This document shows, piece after piece, positions 18,606 through 26,284 of a stretch of 64,000 nucleotides of DNA (positions are counted from its first letter, which is position 1; every line of letters begins with the position of its first letter). A program made the translations under genes and the position numbers. Origin of the DNA: CAZDUS01 sp964535015 (GTDB lineage: Bacteria > Verrucomicrobiota > Kiritimatiellia > CAIKKV01 > CAITUY01); the NCBI GenBank assembly GCA_964535015.1, contig CAZHRU010000002.1:1-64000 (forward strand). The letters run 5' to 3'. Under the pieces are notes generated by a model. It made no database searches. It was not told the DNA's origin and saw only the letters and a program-made list of their open reading frames with translations.

Positions 18606-19376
18606 CTACCCCCGGTTCAGTTCCCGAATGGCAATCAGGCCGTCCAACGTCAGGTTCGGCAATACCTCCACCTTCACGTCCAACCCCTTCACCGCCTGCC
18701 CCGCATACCCCCCAGTCGCACAAAACACAACCTCTCGCTCCTCCATATCCCCCACCACTTCATGGAAAATCTCTCGCACCATCCCGCGATATCCCACCAT
18801 GGCGCCAATCCGCATCGCCTCGCGCGTACTCCGCCCGATCGCCCGGTTGACCCGCCCCAACTGGATCGACGGCAACAACGCCGTGCGTTCACATAGGTAA
18901 TCGGTCATCATCGGCAACCCGGGCGCAATCACACCGCCCACATACCGGCCATCCCCGGTAATCACGTCAAAAGTCAACGCCGTCCCGAAGTCCGCCACCA
19001 CCGCCGCGCCCCGGTACCGGTTCCATGCGGCCACCGCATTCGCCAACCGGTCCGCCCCAATGGTCTCAGGATGCGGATAGTCCACCCCAACCCCCAACCG
19101 GATCCGGTGACTCACCACCAACGGATCGCGGCCGGTGTAGCGGTTGAGTACATGGCGCCAACAGGGATTGAGCCGCGGCACCACCGAGCACAACACGGCA
19201 TCCGAGACAGTCCCCGGCGATGCCAATCGCCTCAACAACGTCTCAATCCGCTTCGGATCATTCCCGTCGGACGACGGCAATCGTCCGGTCCGCACCACCC
19301 GCCGCCCCACCGCCACCCCGACAGTAGTGCTGGTATTCCCAATATCCACCACAATCACTTTTTCAACTTTGTTCAT
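18606..19376 (-). CDS. coaX: Type III pantothenate kinase
   Basis: CoaX phosphorylates pantothenate, the first step of coenzyme A synthesis. The 256-residue length is standard for type III. The phosphate-binding DIGNTSTTVGV (about 10-20), GADRLANAVAA with the catalytic Asp, and DFGTALTFDV are all present. The start is the ATG at 19376 (MNKVEKVIVVDIGN), two bases after the nadC stop; the reading frame stays open upstream through nadC, but that extension is unrelated. Co-transcription with nadC links two cofactor pathways (CoA and NAD). Type III enzymes are insensitive to feedback by CoA. Confidence 0.95.
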   Translation of the reverse strand: MNKVEKVIVVDIGNTSTTVGVAVGRRVVRTGRLPSSDGNDPKRIETLLRRLASPGTVSDAVLCSVVPRLNPCWRHVLNRYTGRDPLVVSHRIRLGVGVDYPHPETIGADRLANAVAAWNRYRGAAVVADFGTALTFDVITGDGRYVGGVIAPGLPMMTDYLCERTALLPSIQLGRVNRAIGRSTREAMRIGAMVGYRGMVREIFHEVVGDMEEREVVFCATGGYAGQAVKGLDVKVEVLPNLTLDGLIAIRELNRG

Positions 19377-19378
19377 TG

Positions 19379-20224
19379 TTAGAGCAACTCCAGCGACAAA
19401 TCCGCCGCCGGAGCCGAATGCGTCAGCCCCCCGATCGAAATCGCGTCCACTCCCGTCGCCGCGATCGCCTCCACCGTCGCCAGCGTGACCCCGCCCGACG
19501 CCTCCAGTTTGCACCGTTTCGCGCACAACTCCACACAGCGCCGCATCAACGCCGGCGTCATGTTGTCCAGCATGATCCACTCCGGCTTGCTCCGAATCGC
19601 ATCCAGAAGTTCCGCCTCGGATTCCACCTCGACCTCAACCGGAACACCGGGAAACGCCGCCCGCGCCGCCACCACCGCCCCCGCCAAATCGCGAATCCCC
19701 GCCTCCATCCAGAACCGCCGGTGGTTGTCCTTGATCAACACCATGTCATACAACCCCATGCGATGATTCACCCCGCCTCCGCATGTCACGGCGTACTTCT
19801 CCAGCCGCCGAAGTGTCGGGGTCGTCTTGCGCGTATCAAGGATATTCACGCCAAAGGGAGCCACCTTGTCCACAAACTCGCGCGTTCTGCTCGCGATTCC
19901 TGTCATCCGTTGCATGAAGTTGAGCGCCACACGCTCCGCCGTCAAAATGCTCCGAACCGCCCCCTCAATCTCCAGCAGAACCTCATTCGACTGCACCCTC
20001 GCCCCATCCTCCACCCGCCGCAGGCACTTCAATCCCCCATCCACCTGCCGGAACACCTCCTCGGCCACCGGCACCCCCGCCGCCACATAACGGCCCCGCG
20101 ACAGAATAACCGCCCTGCCAACCCGTCCCTCGGGAATCACCGACAACGACGTCACATCCCCGCCGCCAACATCTTCCGCCAAGGCCCGGCCAATCAATTC
20201 CCTGATTTCTTCATTCACAATCAT
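19379..20224 (-). CDS. nadC: Nicotinate-nucleotide pyrophosphorylase (carboxylating)
   Basis: NadC converts quinolinate and PRPP to nicotinate mononucleotide, CO2 and PPi in de novo NAD synthesis. The 281-residue length is typical. Conserved segments are EDVGGGDVTS near the N-terminus, NFMQRMTGIASRTREFVD, the quinolinate-binding ILDTRKTTPTLRRLEK, GGGVNHRMGLYDMVLIKDNH, and the barrel end LEASGGVTLATVEAIAATGVDAISIG. It starts with ATG at 20224, 45 bases after sppA, and runs into coaX. NadA and NadB are not in the window. Confidence 0.95.
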   Translation of the reverse strand: MIVNEEIRELIGRALAEDVGGGDVTSLSVIPEGRVGRAVILSRGRYVAAGVPVAEEVFRQVDGGLKCLRRVEDGARVQSNEVLLEIEGAVRSILTAERVALNFMQRMTGIASRTREFVDKVAPFGVNILDTRKTTPTLRRLEKYAVTCGGGVNHRMGLYDMVLIKDNHRRFWMEAGIRDLAGAVVAARAAFPGVPVEVEVESEAELLDAIRSKPEWIMLDNMTPALMRRCVELCAKRCKLEASGGVTLATVEAIAATGVDAISIGGLTHSAPAADLSLELL

Positions 20225-20269
20225 ACGTCCGGCATTCCTGTCTTTGTGGTAGTCTCTACTATCCCCTCC

Positions 20270-21319
20270 CTACAGCGACCACATGTACATCCGCGCCGCA
20301 TTCCCCTGTAAACTGCGAACGGAAATGTCGATGTTCTGTACCGCCTCAAAAAGGGACGCGAACGTAAACTCCTCCTGATAGCGGATGACCTTGACCGTCT
20401 GGACCTTCAGCAGTTTGGCGGTCGCTGACATGGCGTCATCCCAGTAACCAATGCGATCAATCAACTTGCACTCAAGGGCTTCACTCGCCGTCAGTATACG
20501 CCCATCCGCCACCTTGATGACCTCCTCATCCGGAAGCCTCCGGCCCTCCGCCACGATCTTGACGAACCGCTTGTACATGTCATCGATGGTAACCTGCAAC
20601 AGCTTCTGCTGTTCCTCGGAAAGGTCTCGCAACGGATTGAGCATATCCTTGTTTTTGCCGGAGGTGATCGACACGCTCTTGATCCCGTACTTGTCGCCAA
20701 ACCCCTTGAAATTGAGGGCCGAGATCAGCACCCCGATCGACCCTGTAATCGTCGTCGGATGCGCGACAATGTAATCGGCCGCCGAGGCGACGTAGTAGCC
20801 GCCGGAAGCAGCCACATCGCCGAACAGAGCGACAATCTTCCGGGATGGATCCGATTTCTTGAATTTCAAGAGTTCATTGTAAATCATGTCACTGGCGGTG
20901 ATGCCGCCTCCCGGACTGTCCACCACCAGGATCAGGGCCTTGACATCAGAGTCGTGCGTGGCCGTACGAATCTCGCGAAGCGCCGTTTCCACGGGATCGC
21001 GGCCCATGGAAAAGATCGAACCCTGCTTGCCTTGCATGATGACCCCGGAAATGTCGACCCTGGCCACTTTGCAGTCTCCCCGGCCGTATGACCATGTTTC
21101 CATCATGTCGGGGAATTCATCAATCCCATGCTCCATGCGGTTGAACATGCCAAACTTGGACGCGGATACCCCCCGCATGAAAGAGTGCGCGTGGAAGCCG
21201 ATCAATGCAACGCCGGCAAGAATACTGATCACCCACACCCACATCTTGGTCTTCGGTTTCGCCCGCACCGGGCGCGGCAAAGGCGGCGGCATTGCCCCAC
21301 GGTCAAATGTTTCCATCAT
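20270..21319 (-). CDS. sppA: Signal peptide peptidase SppA, short (36K) type
   Basis: Membrane-anchored serine protease that degrades leftover signal peptides. One N-terminal membrane helix lies at about residues 28-50 (MWVWVISILAGVALIGF). The S49 domain has LVVDSPGGGITASDMIYNEL, then the nucleophile region DVAASGGYYVASAADYIVA (Ser about 172), and the Lys base in SITSGKNKDM about 50 residues later. The 349-residue length fits the single-domain form seen in many bacteria rather than the 600-residue double form of E. coli. The ATG at 21319 was chosen because AAGGAAGGG lies just upstream; a TTG five codons earlier overlaps that site. Confidence 0.92.
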   Translation of the reverse strand: MMETFDRGAMPPPLPRPVRAKPKTKMWVWVISILAGVALIGFHAHSFMRGVSASKFGMFNRMEHGIDEFPDMMETWSYGRGDCKVARVDISGVIMQGKQGSIFSMGRDPVETALREIRTATHDSDVKALILVVDSPGGGITASDMIYNELLKFKKSDPSRKIVALFGDVAASGGYYVASAADYIVAHPTTITGSIGVLISALNFKGFGDKYGIKSVSITSGKNKDMLNPLRDLSEEQQKLLQVTIDDMYKRFVKIVAEGRRLPDEEVIKVADGRILTASEALECKLIDRIGYWDDAMSATAKLLKVQTVKVIRYQEEFTFASLFEAVQNIDISVRSLQGNAARMYMWSL

Positions 21320-21398
21320 CAACCCTTCCTTCAATTCACTTCTGGACGGCGAACTTTATGTGAGCCGATCCTTGTCATGTCCTGATTGCAGAACCTCC

Positions 21399-22601
21399 TC
21401 ACCCTCTGCCCCCCTCCACTTTCCACTCCGACGGCAAATAGCACACCCCCTCAAACCGCTTGTCCGAATCCACGCCGATCGCAAACGCATGATCAAGCCG
21501 GTGATAGTTCGACCGGTGATCCGCCGAATGCACCGAGAATGAAAACAAATATGTCCCCGCCGCCAGGTCCAGCACCGGCAACCGTAACACCACCGACCCC
21601 GCCCCGCTTAACGCCGGAATCAACATCCCTGCAATCTGGGTATTGCTCCCATGCACCAGCCGCCCTTGTTCATCCGACACACTGAACCCGAATACCGACG
21701 GACCCACCGGCATCTTCGCCTCATACTTCACCCGCACATTCAACGCCTTGCCGCTCCCGAAACTCCGGCAGTCCTTCCCCTGGTCATCAAAAAACTCCGC
21801 CCCCGTCAGCACAACCTCCCGCGTCCCCCATTCCCGCCGTAACTCCCCGCCCGCCTGCCCGCGTGAAAACGTTTCATACTGCCCAATCACCGCGCCAGGG
21901 GCCCCATGCCCCTTGATCTGACCGTGATCAAGAAACAGGATCGTGTCGCTGACCGATTGGATCGTATTCAGGTCGTGCGAGATGATCAGCATGGTCTTGC
22001 CCATTTCGCGGAACTGCTCCATCCGCTTCAGACACTTCCGCTGGAAGGCCGCGTCGCCCACCGCCAGCACCTCGTCCACCAGCAGAATGTCCGGGTCCAC
22101 CTCCACCGCCACCGCAAACCCGAGCCGCACATACATCCCCGACGAATAGTGCTTCACCGGCTCATCCAGGAACGGCCCGATGTCCGCGAACGCGACAATC
22201 GCGTCGAATCGCTGTTTCATCTGCTCCCGCGAAAGCCCCATGATCGCCCCGGCCAGATATACATTCTCCCGGCCCGTCAGGTCCGGATGAAATCCCGCCC
22301 CCAATTCCAGCAACGAGGATATCGTCCCCGATGTCGTGATCCGCCCCTCGGAGGGACTCATCGTCCCGGCAAGCAACGCCAACAGCGTACTCTTGCCCGC
22401 CCCGTTGGCCCCGATGATCCCCAGCGTGGAGCCCCGACGGACCTCAAAATCAATACCCTTCAACGCCCACAACTCGCGCGTCCCCCGCCCGCCCTTCCGC
22501 AACAGGTCCATCACCACGGACTTCAGCGTCCGGGTGGCCGAATGCCGCAACCGGAACCGCTTGCTTACTCCCTGCACCTTGATGGCCACATTGTCCGTCA
22601 T
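21399..22601 (-). CDS. wzt: Polysaccharide ABC transporter ATP-binding protein, Wzt/TagH type
   Basis: The 400-residue ATPase has Walker A GANGAGKST, signature YSSGMYVRLGFAVAV, Walker B DILLVDEVLAVGD and the H-loop IISHD within the first 240 residues. About 150 beta-rich residues follow, the Wzt-type C-terminal domain that in O-antigen exporters recognises the modified end of the glycan. This points to export of a lipid-linked polysaccharide across the inner membrane. Three consecutive ATG codons are possible; the third (22601) is best spaced from the GAGG site that overlaps the stop of the permease gene, so the two are coupled. Confidence 0.9.
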   Translation of the reverse strand: MTDNVAIKVQGVSKRFRLRHSATRTLKSVVMDLLRKGGRGTRELWALKGIDFEVRRGSTLGIIGANGAGKSTLLALLAGTMSPSEGRITTSGTISSLLELGAGFHPDLTGRENVYLAGAIMGLSREQMKQRFDAIVAFADIGPFLDEPVKHYSSGMYVRLGFAVAVEVDPDILLVDEVLAVGDAAFQRKCLKRMEQFREMGKTMLIISHDLNTIQSVSDTILFLDHGQIKGHGAPGAVIGQYETFSRGQAGGELRREWGTREVVLTGAEFFDDQGKDCRSFGSGKALNVRVKYEAKMPVGPSVFGFSVSDEQGRLVHGSNTQIAGMLIPALSGAGSVVLRLPVLDLAAGTYLFSFSVHSADHRSNYHRLDHAFAIGVDSDKRFEGVCYLPSEWKVEGGRG

Positions 22602-22609
22602 CATCATCC

Positions 22610-23389
22610 TCACAACTCGTCCGCAAACCCCTTTTGCAACCCTTGAAAAACAACCACCCCAGCCCCGCACACCAACCACGACACCAGCAACGACGGCCCC
22701 CAAAGCGCCACCGACGGCAACGCCTCGCCCATCAACGCCGCGCGGTAGAGCGCCAGCAACCCTGTCATCGGATTGAGATAGAACAACTGGTGAATCACCG
22801 GGTTGCTGAACTTCTGGGTCACCATCTCGGGACTGTAGATCACCGGCGTCAGGAAGAACCACGCCATGGTGAACACACCCACCAGGTGCTGCACGTCACG
22901 GAAGAACACATTCACCGAGGACAGCGCCAGACTCACCCCCGTGCATAACGCCACCTGGGTAACCATCGCCAGCGGCAACCATGCCAGCAATCCGAACGGC
23001 ACCCCCACCATCTTGAGATAGACCACCACAATGACCAGCGACAACGCAAAGTTCACAAAATTCGCCAGCACCATGGACAGCGGCAACAGCACCCGCGGAA
23101 ACGCCGCCTTCTTGACCAGGTTCGAATTCCCCAGGATGGCGTTGACGGAATCCCCGAGACTCATCGCGAGATACTGCCAGACAAAAATACCGGTCACCAG
23201 CAATGGCAGTGACATGGAGAACCGCATGATCCCAAGGAAAACGGCGTAAATCACAATCAGGAACACCGGCCCAAGCAAGGTCCATAGGAACCCCAGCACC
23301 GACTCCTTGTATCGGATCTTGATGTTCCGGACCACCAGCATGGCCAGCAGTTCCCGACGATTCACAATATCGCTAAGCAGTTTCAACAT
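22610..23389 (-). CDS. wzm: Polysaccharide ABC transporter permease, Wzm/TagG (ABC-2) type
   Basis: The 259-residue inner-membrane protein has six predicted helices. The ABC-2 permease opening is visible: RRELLAMLVVRNIKIRYKES followed by LGFLWTLLGPVFLIVIYAVF. It pairs with the adjacent ATPase to form the exporter. The start is the ATG at 23389, just after a 32-bp tandem-repeat array and downstream of pheS. The glycosyltransferase genes at 33-36.6 kb could make its substrate, but that is inference. Confidence 0.92.
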   Translation of the reverse strand: MLKLLSDIVNRRELLAMLVVRNIKIRYKESVLGFLWTLLGPVFLIVIYAVFLGIMRFSMSLPLLVTGIFVWQYLAMSLGDSVNAILGNSNLVKKAAFPRVLLPLSMVLANFVNFALSLVIVVVYLKMVGVPFGLLAWLPLAMVTQVALCTGVSLALSSVNVFFRDVQHLVGVFTMAWFFLTPVIYSPEMVTQKFSNPVIHQLFYLNPMTGLLALYRAALMGEALPSVALWGPSLLVSWLVCGAGVVVFQGLQKGFADEL

Positions 23390-23458
23390 GGCGCCGGAAG
23401 AGTATGGTTTTCAGCCGCCGTCTGTCGAGCCGGAATCTGGCGCATTATCTCCGGGCGA

Positions 23459-23589
23459 CATGGCATCAACCGCCCACCGGGCTCGTCCCGCATGTCACCA
23501 GCCGCCCACCGGGTCGTCCCGCATGTCACCAGCCGCCCACCGGGCTCGTCCCGCATGTCACCAGCCGCCCACCGGGCTCGTCCCGGTGG
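23459..23589. repeat. Four tandem copies of a 32-bp GC-rich repeat with palindromic core
   Basis: The 32-bp unit starts CATGTCACCAGCCGCCCACC and ends GGGCTCGTCCCG. Copies lie at 23459-23490 (divergent), 23491-23521 (one C missing), 23522-23553 and 23554-23585 (identical to each other). The last unit with its flank forms a perfect hairpin, CCACCGGG-CTCGT-CCCGGTGG (23569-23589). Units abut without unique spacers, so this is not CRISPR. The array occupies the non-coding gap between pheS and the exporter permease, where it could attenuate or terminate read-through, or be a REP-like element. A minus-strand ORF through it (23383-23643) shifts frame at each unit and is not credible. Confidence 0.85.
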
Positions 23590-23643
23590 AGGCAAACGTT
23601 GATCGTTCGCGGCGAACCTGCGCGTCTCCCCGACTTTCTTCAA

Positions 23644-24663
23644 TCACCTGAATTGCGCCAGGAACCGGATGTCATTGTCATACAACAGGCGGATATCCTC
23701 GATGCCGTACTTGATCATCGCAATGCGCTCAACCCCCATCCCGAACGCATAACCTGTGCATGACTCCGGATCATAGCCAACCTTGCTAAACACCTTGGGA
23801 TTGACCATTCCGGCGCCGGAAATCTCAATCCACCCGCTGTTCTTACATACGCGACACCCCGTCCCACCGCACACATGACAAGAGAAATCGTACTCAACAC
23901 TTGGCTCCGTGAAGGGAAAGAAGTGCGGACGGAACCGCACCTTCACGTTCGGCCCCATCATCTTGTGGGCAAAGAAGGTGACATCACCCTTGAGGTCCGC
24001 CATGCTCACCTGACGATCCACATACAGTCCTTCAATCTGGTGAAAATTCGCACTGTGCGTGGCATCGGTTGTGTCACGCCGATAACAACGGCCCGGCGCA
24101 ATAATCCGTACTGGCGGCTTGCACCTTTCCATCACGCGGATTTGCACCGGTGAGGTCTGTGTGCGCAACAGCGTCTTCGGAGCCAGCCAAAAGGTATCCT
24201 GAGTGTCACGGGACGGATGATTATCCGGCGTGTTGAGCGCGTCAAAATTGTGCCATTCCGTTTCAATGTCCGGACCATCGGCCACCGTGAACCCCATCCG
24301 TCCAAAGATGGCGATGGCGTCCTCAATGACTTGTGTCACCGGATGCCTGGAGCCCATTCCGCGCCATGCGCCCGGCAACGTCACATCGAAGGCCTGTTGG
24401 TTGGCCTGCCGGGCAACCTGTTGCAACCGCGCCTTCGTTTCCTCGACCTGTTGGGTCAATGCCTGCTTCAAGTCATTGGCGCGCTTCCCGAACTCCGGAC
24501 GCTCCTCCGCCGATACTTCCTTCAGTCTGTCCATGACAGCCGGGAGCAACCCTTTCCGGCCCAGGTACTTGATGCGGACCGCTTCAAGGACAGCCAGGGT
24601 TTCCGCCCGCGCCGCCTCGTCTACCGCCCGCTCTTTCAACTCGGTAAGCTCGTGTGCTTTCAT
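23644..24663 (-). CDS. pheS: Phenylalanine-tRNA ligase alpha subunit
   Basis: The 339-residue protein has the N-terminal coiled-coil arm (about 1-85), then the class II catalytic core. Motif 2 is RIIAPGRCYRRDTTDATHS with FHQIEGLYVD, and motif 3 is AFGMGVERIAMIKYG. A Cys-rich insert, SCHVCGGTGCRVCKNSGW, lies before motif 3, a known PheS variation that could bind zinc. The start is the ATG at 24663, with AGGACGG 9 bases upstream. The partner beta-subunit gene pheT is not adjacent: the next gene downstream is an exporter permease. The tetramer must be assembled from a pheT encoded elsewhere. Confidence 0.95.
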   Translation of the reverse strand: MKAHELTELKERAVDEAARAETLAVLEAVRIKYLGRKGLLPAVMDRLKEVSAEERPEFGKRANDLKQALTQQVEETKARLQQVARQANQQAFDVTLPGAWRGMGSRHPVTQVIEDAIAIFGRMGFTVADGPDIETEWHNFDALNTPDNHPSRDTQDTFWLAPKTLLRTQTSPVQIRVMERCKPPVRIIAPGRCYRRDTTDATHSANFHQIEGLYVDRQVSMADLKGDVTFFAHKMMGPNVKVRFRPHFFPFTEPSVEYDFSCHVCGGTGCRVCKNSGWIEISGAGMVNPKVFSKVGYDPESCTGYAFGMGVERIAMIKYGIEDIRLLYDNDIRFLAQFR

Positions 24664-24766
24664 CGTATATCCGTCCTGAAAATTCGGCGCTTTGTATAAC
24701 AGAACCCGCACACGTCTGCCATGCCTTTCTTCACAACCCCAACGGTGTCTATCGGGTCCGGAACAT

Positions 24767-24793
24767 TTGACGTTTGGGGTCGGAACTGATAAT
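24767..24793 (+). promoter_or_regulatory. Putative promoter of the SGNH hydrolase gene
   Basis: TTGACG (24767-24772) is followed 15 bases later by GATAAT (24788-24793); a TAATCA two bases further on gives 17-base spacing. The leader to the ATG at 24847 carries AAGGAG at 24831-24836. This divergent region (24664-24846) must also serve pheS on the other strand. Confidence 0.35.
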
Positions 24794-24846
24794 CACTCAC
24801 CCGTTTCGGGTTCGCCCACACGAACAAATGAAGGAGCCTTTTCACC

Positions 24847-26205
24847 ATGATGCCTTTTGACAAACAACAGCCACCCCTTCCCGTCACTCTGTCTTCACTT
24901 GCACGCTGTTTCCTGTGTGCGTCGTTTGTGATTACCGCACTGGTGACCACCAGTCTTACCGCCGCCGAAAACCCCGCCCTGACACCGGCGGCCAAAACCG
25001 AGGGATGGTGGCAGGACCGCCATGCTTCCTTTCTCGCGAAGGCCAAAGCCGGCGGGGTCGATGCGCTTTTCCTGGGCGACTCCATCACGCAGGGCTGGGA
25101 AGCGGCAGGTTCCGAAGCTTGGCAATTCGAGTTCGCGCCATTCCGGCCGGCCAATTTTGGGATCAATGCCGACCGTATCGAACACCTCCTCTGGCGTATC
25201 ACCAACGGTGAACTCGATGGCATTACCCCCAAGGTCATCGTCCTGCTAATCGGTACCAATAACCTCAAGGGTGGCACAACCCGCCAAACGCCCGCGGAAA
25301 TTCGGGACGGCGTCGCCTCCGTTCTTCATGAACTCCGCCAACGACTGCCCGGATCCACAATCATCCTTTGCGGCATCCTCCCGCGGCAAACCAAGAAGTA
25401 CGACTGGATGCCCGCCACACTAAAGGAAACCAACACACTCCTTGCAAACCTTGCCGACGGCAACCATGTCCGTTTCCTGGATATGACCTCCACCTTTGCC
25501 CTTGCGGACGGCACTCTCGTTCGCGGCCTTTATCAAAATGATGAACTGCACCTGCAGAATGCCGGATATTGGCGGTGGGCCGATGCACTTCTTCCGCTAC
25601 TCAAACCGCTTATGGGAGTCAAAGTCCCGGATCCTGAACTCCACCCGGTGAAACCATCTACCCTTTCGCCGCGCGCGGGTCAGTCGCTGGCACCGTTGGT
25701 TCCCGACCTCTGTCCTGCAATCTGGGTCGCCGCCGGGCCGGTCTCCTGGCCAACCGGACTGCCCCTGCCCAACCTAGCCTCCAACCCCGCGTTTGTACCC
25801 GGCGATGCCGCCCCCGTCGGCGACACAAACACCATGGCCCGCGCTCTGTCGGATGCAGATCGTTTCACTGACTCCTCTTATACCGCAGGCATGTCCGCCA
25901 TCGACCTGACATCCATCCACACCCGCGCCACCGGCACCGTCAGTCTGCTCTGCACTGTCTTGACCAATGACACGCCGCGCACCGTGCAGTTCCGACTCCA
26001 CACCCCCGGCGGCCGAACCTGGAACCCGCCCTCCCGCATTCAGGTTCGCGCCTGGCTGGGCACCCAGGAGCTGAACGAACGCGACTCCTACCGCCTCGAA
26101 CCCGGGGTCTACCCAATGCAAGTCGTCACAGCCCTCGTCAGATGCGACTCTTGGGGCCGCCTCTGGATCGCCCCGCGTCTCATTGACGCCCCGCCTCGCA
26201 ACTGA
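24847..26205 (+). CDS. Secreted SGNH/GDSL-family hydrolase with C-terminal extension, 452 aa
   Basis: An N-terminal signal peptide (hydrophobic stretch LCASFVITALVTTSLTAA, about 23-40) precedes an SGNH domain. Block I is LFLGDSITQGW (Ser about 79), block III has LIGTNNLKGG, and block V is NDELHLQNAGY, giving the Asp-x-x-His pair. This is the PAF-acetylhydrolase-like type of esterase that often removes acetyl groups from sugars or lipids. After about residue 255 a 190-residue Pro-rich and beta-rich extension follows, with no motif I recognise; it may bind glycan or anchor the enzyme. A consensus AAGGAG site precedes the ATG. The gene is divergent from pheS and followed by the DUF2723 gene on the same strand. 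Confidence 0.85.
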   Translation: MMPFDKQQPPLPVTLSSLARCFLCASFVITALVTTSLTAAENPALTPAAKTEGWWQDRHASFLAKAKAGGVDALFLGDSITQGWEAAGSEAWQFEFAPFRPANFGINADRIEHLLWRITNGELDGITPKVIVLLIGTNNLKGGTTRQTPAEIRDGVASVLHELRQRLPGSTIILCGILPRQTKKYDWMPATLKETNTLLANLADGNHVRFLDMTSTFALADGTLVRGLYQNDELHLQNAGYWRWADALLPLLKPLMGVKVPDPELHPVKPSTLSPRAGQSLAPLVPDLCPAIWVAAGPVSWPTGLPLPNLASNPAFVPGDAAPVGDTNTMARALSDADRFTDSSYTAGMSAIDLTSIHTRATGTVSLLCTVLTNDTPRTVQFRLHTPGGRTWNPPSRIQVRAWLGTQELNERDSYRLEPGVYPMQVVTALVRCDSWGRLWIAPRLIDAPPRN

Positions 26206-26284
26206 TAGGCCGCGCAATCAGGACTTGTTCCCCCATGCCCTATCTGCTAATAAAAGCAGGCACTATTTTTACGGAATACTATCT

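Noticed and set aside
19376..20311. Plus-strand ORF of 311 codons opposite nadC
   Set aside because: It is the mirror of nadC, rich in Arg/His/Pro, with no recognisable domain.
23459..23589. CRISPR array
   Set aside because: The units directly abut, with no unique spacers, and no cas gene is nearby.
23383..23643. Minus-strand ORF of 86 codons through the 32-bp repeats
   Set aside because: The 32-bp period shifts the frame at each unit and the product has no family; the region is non-coding repeat.
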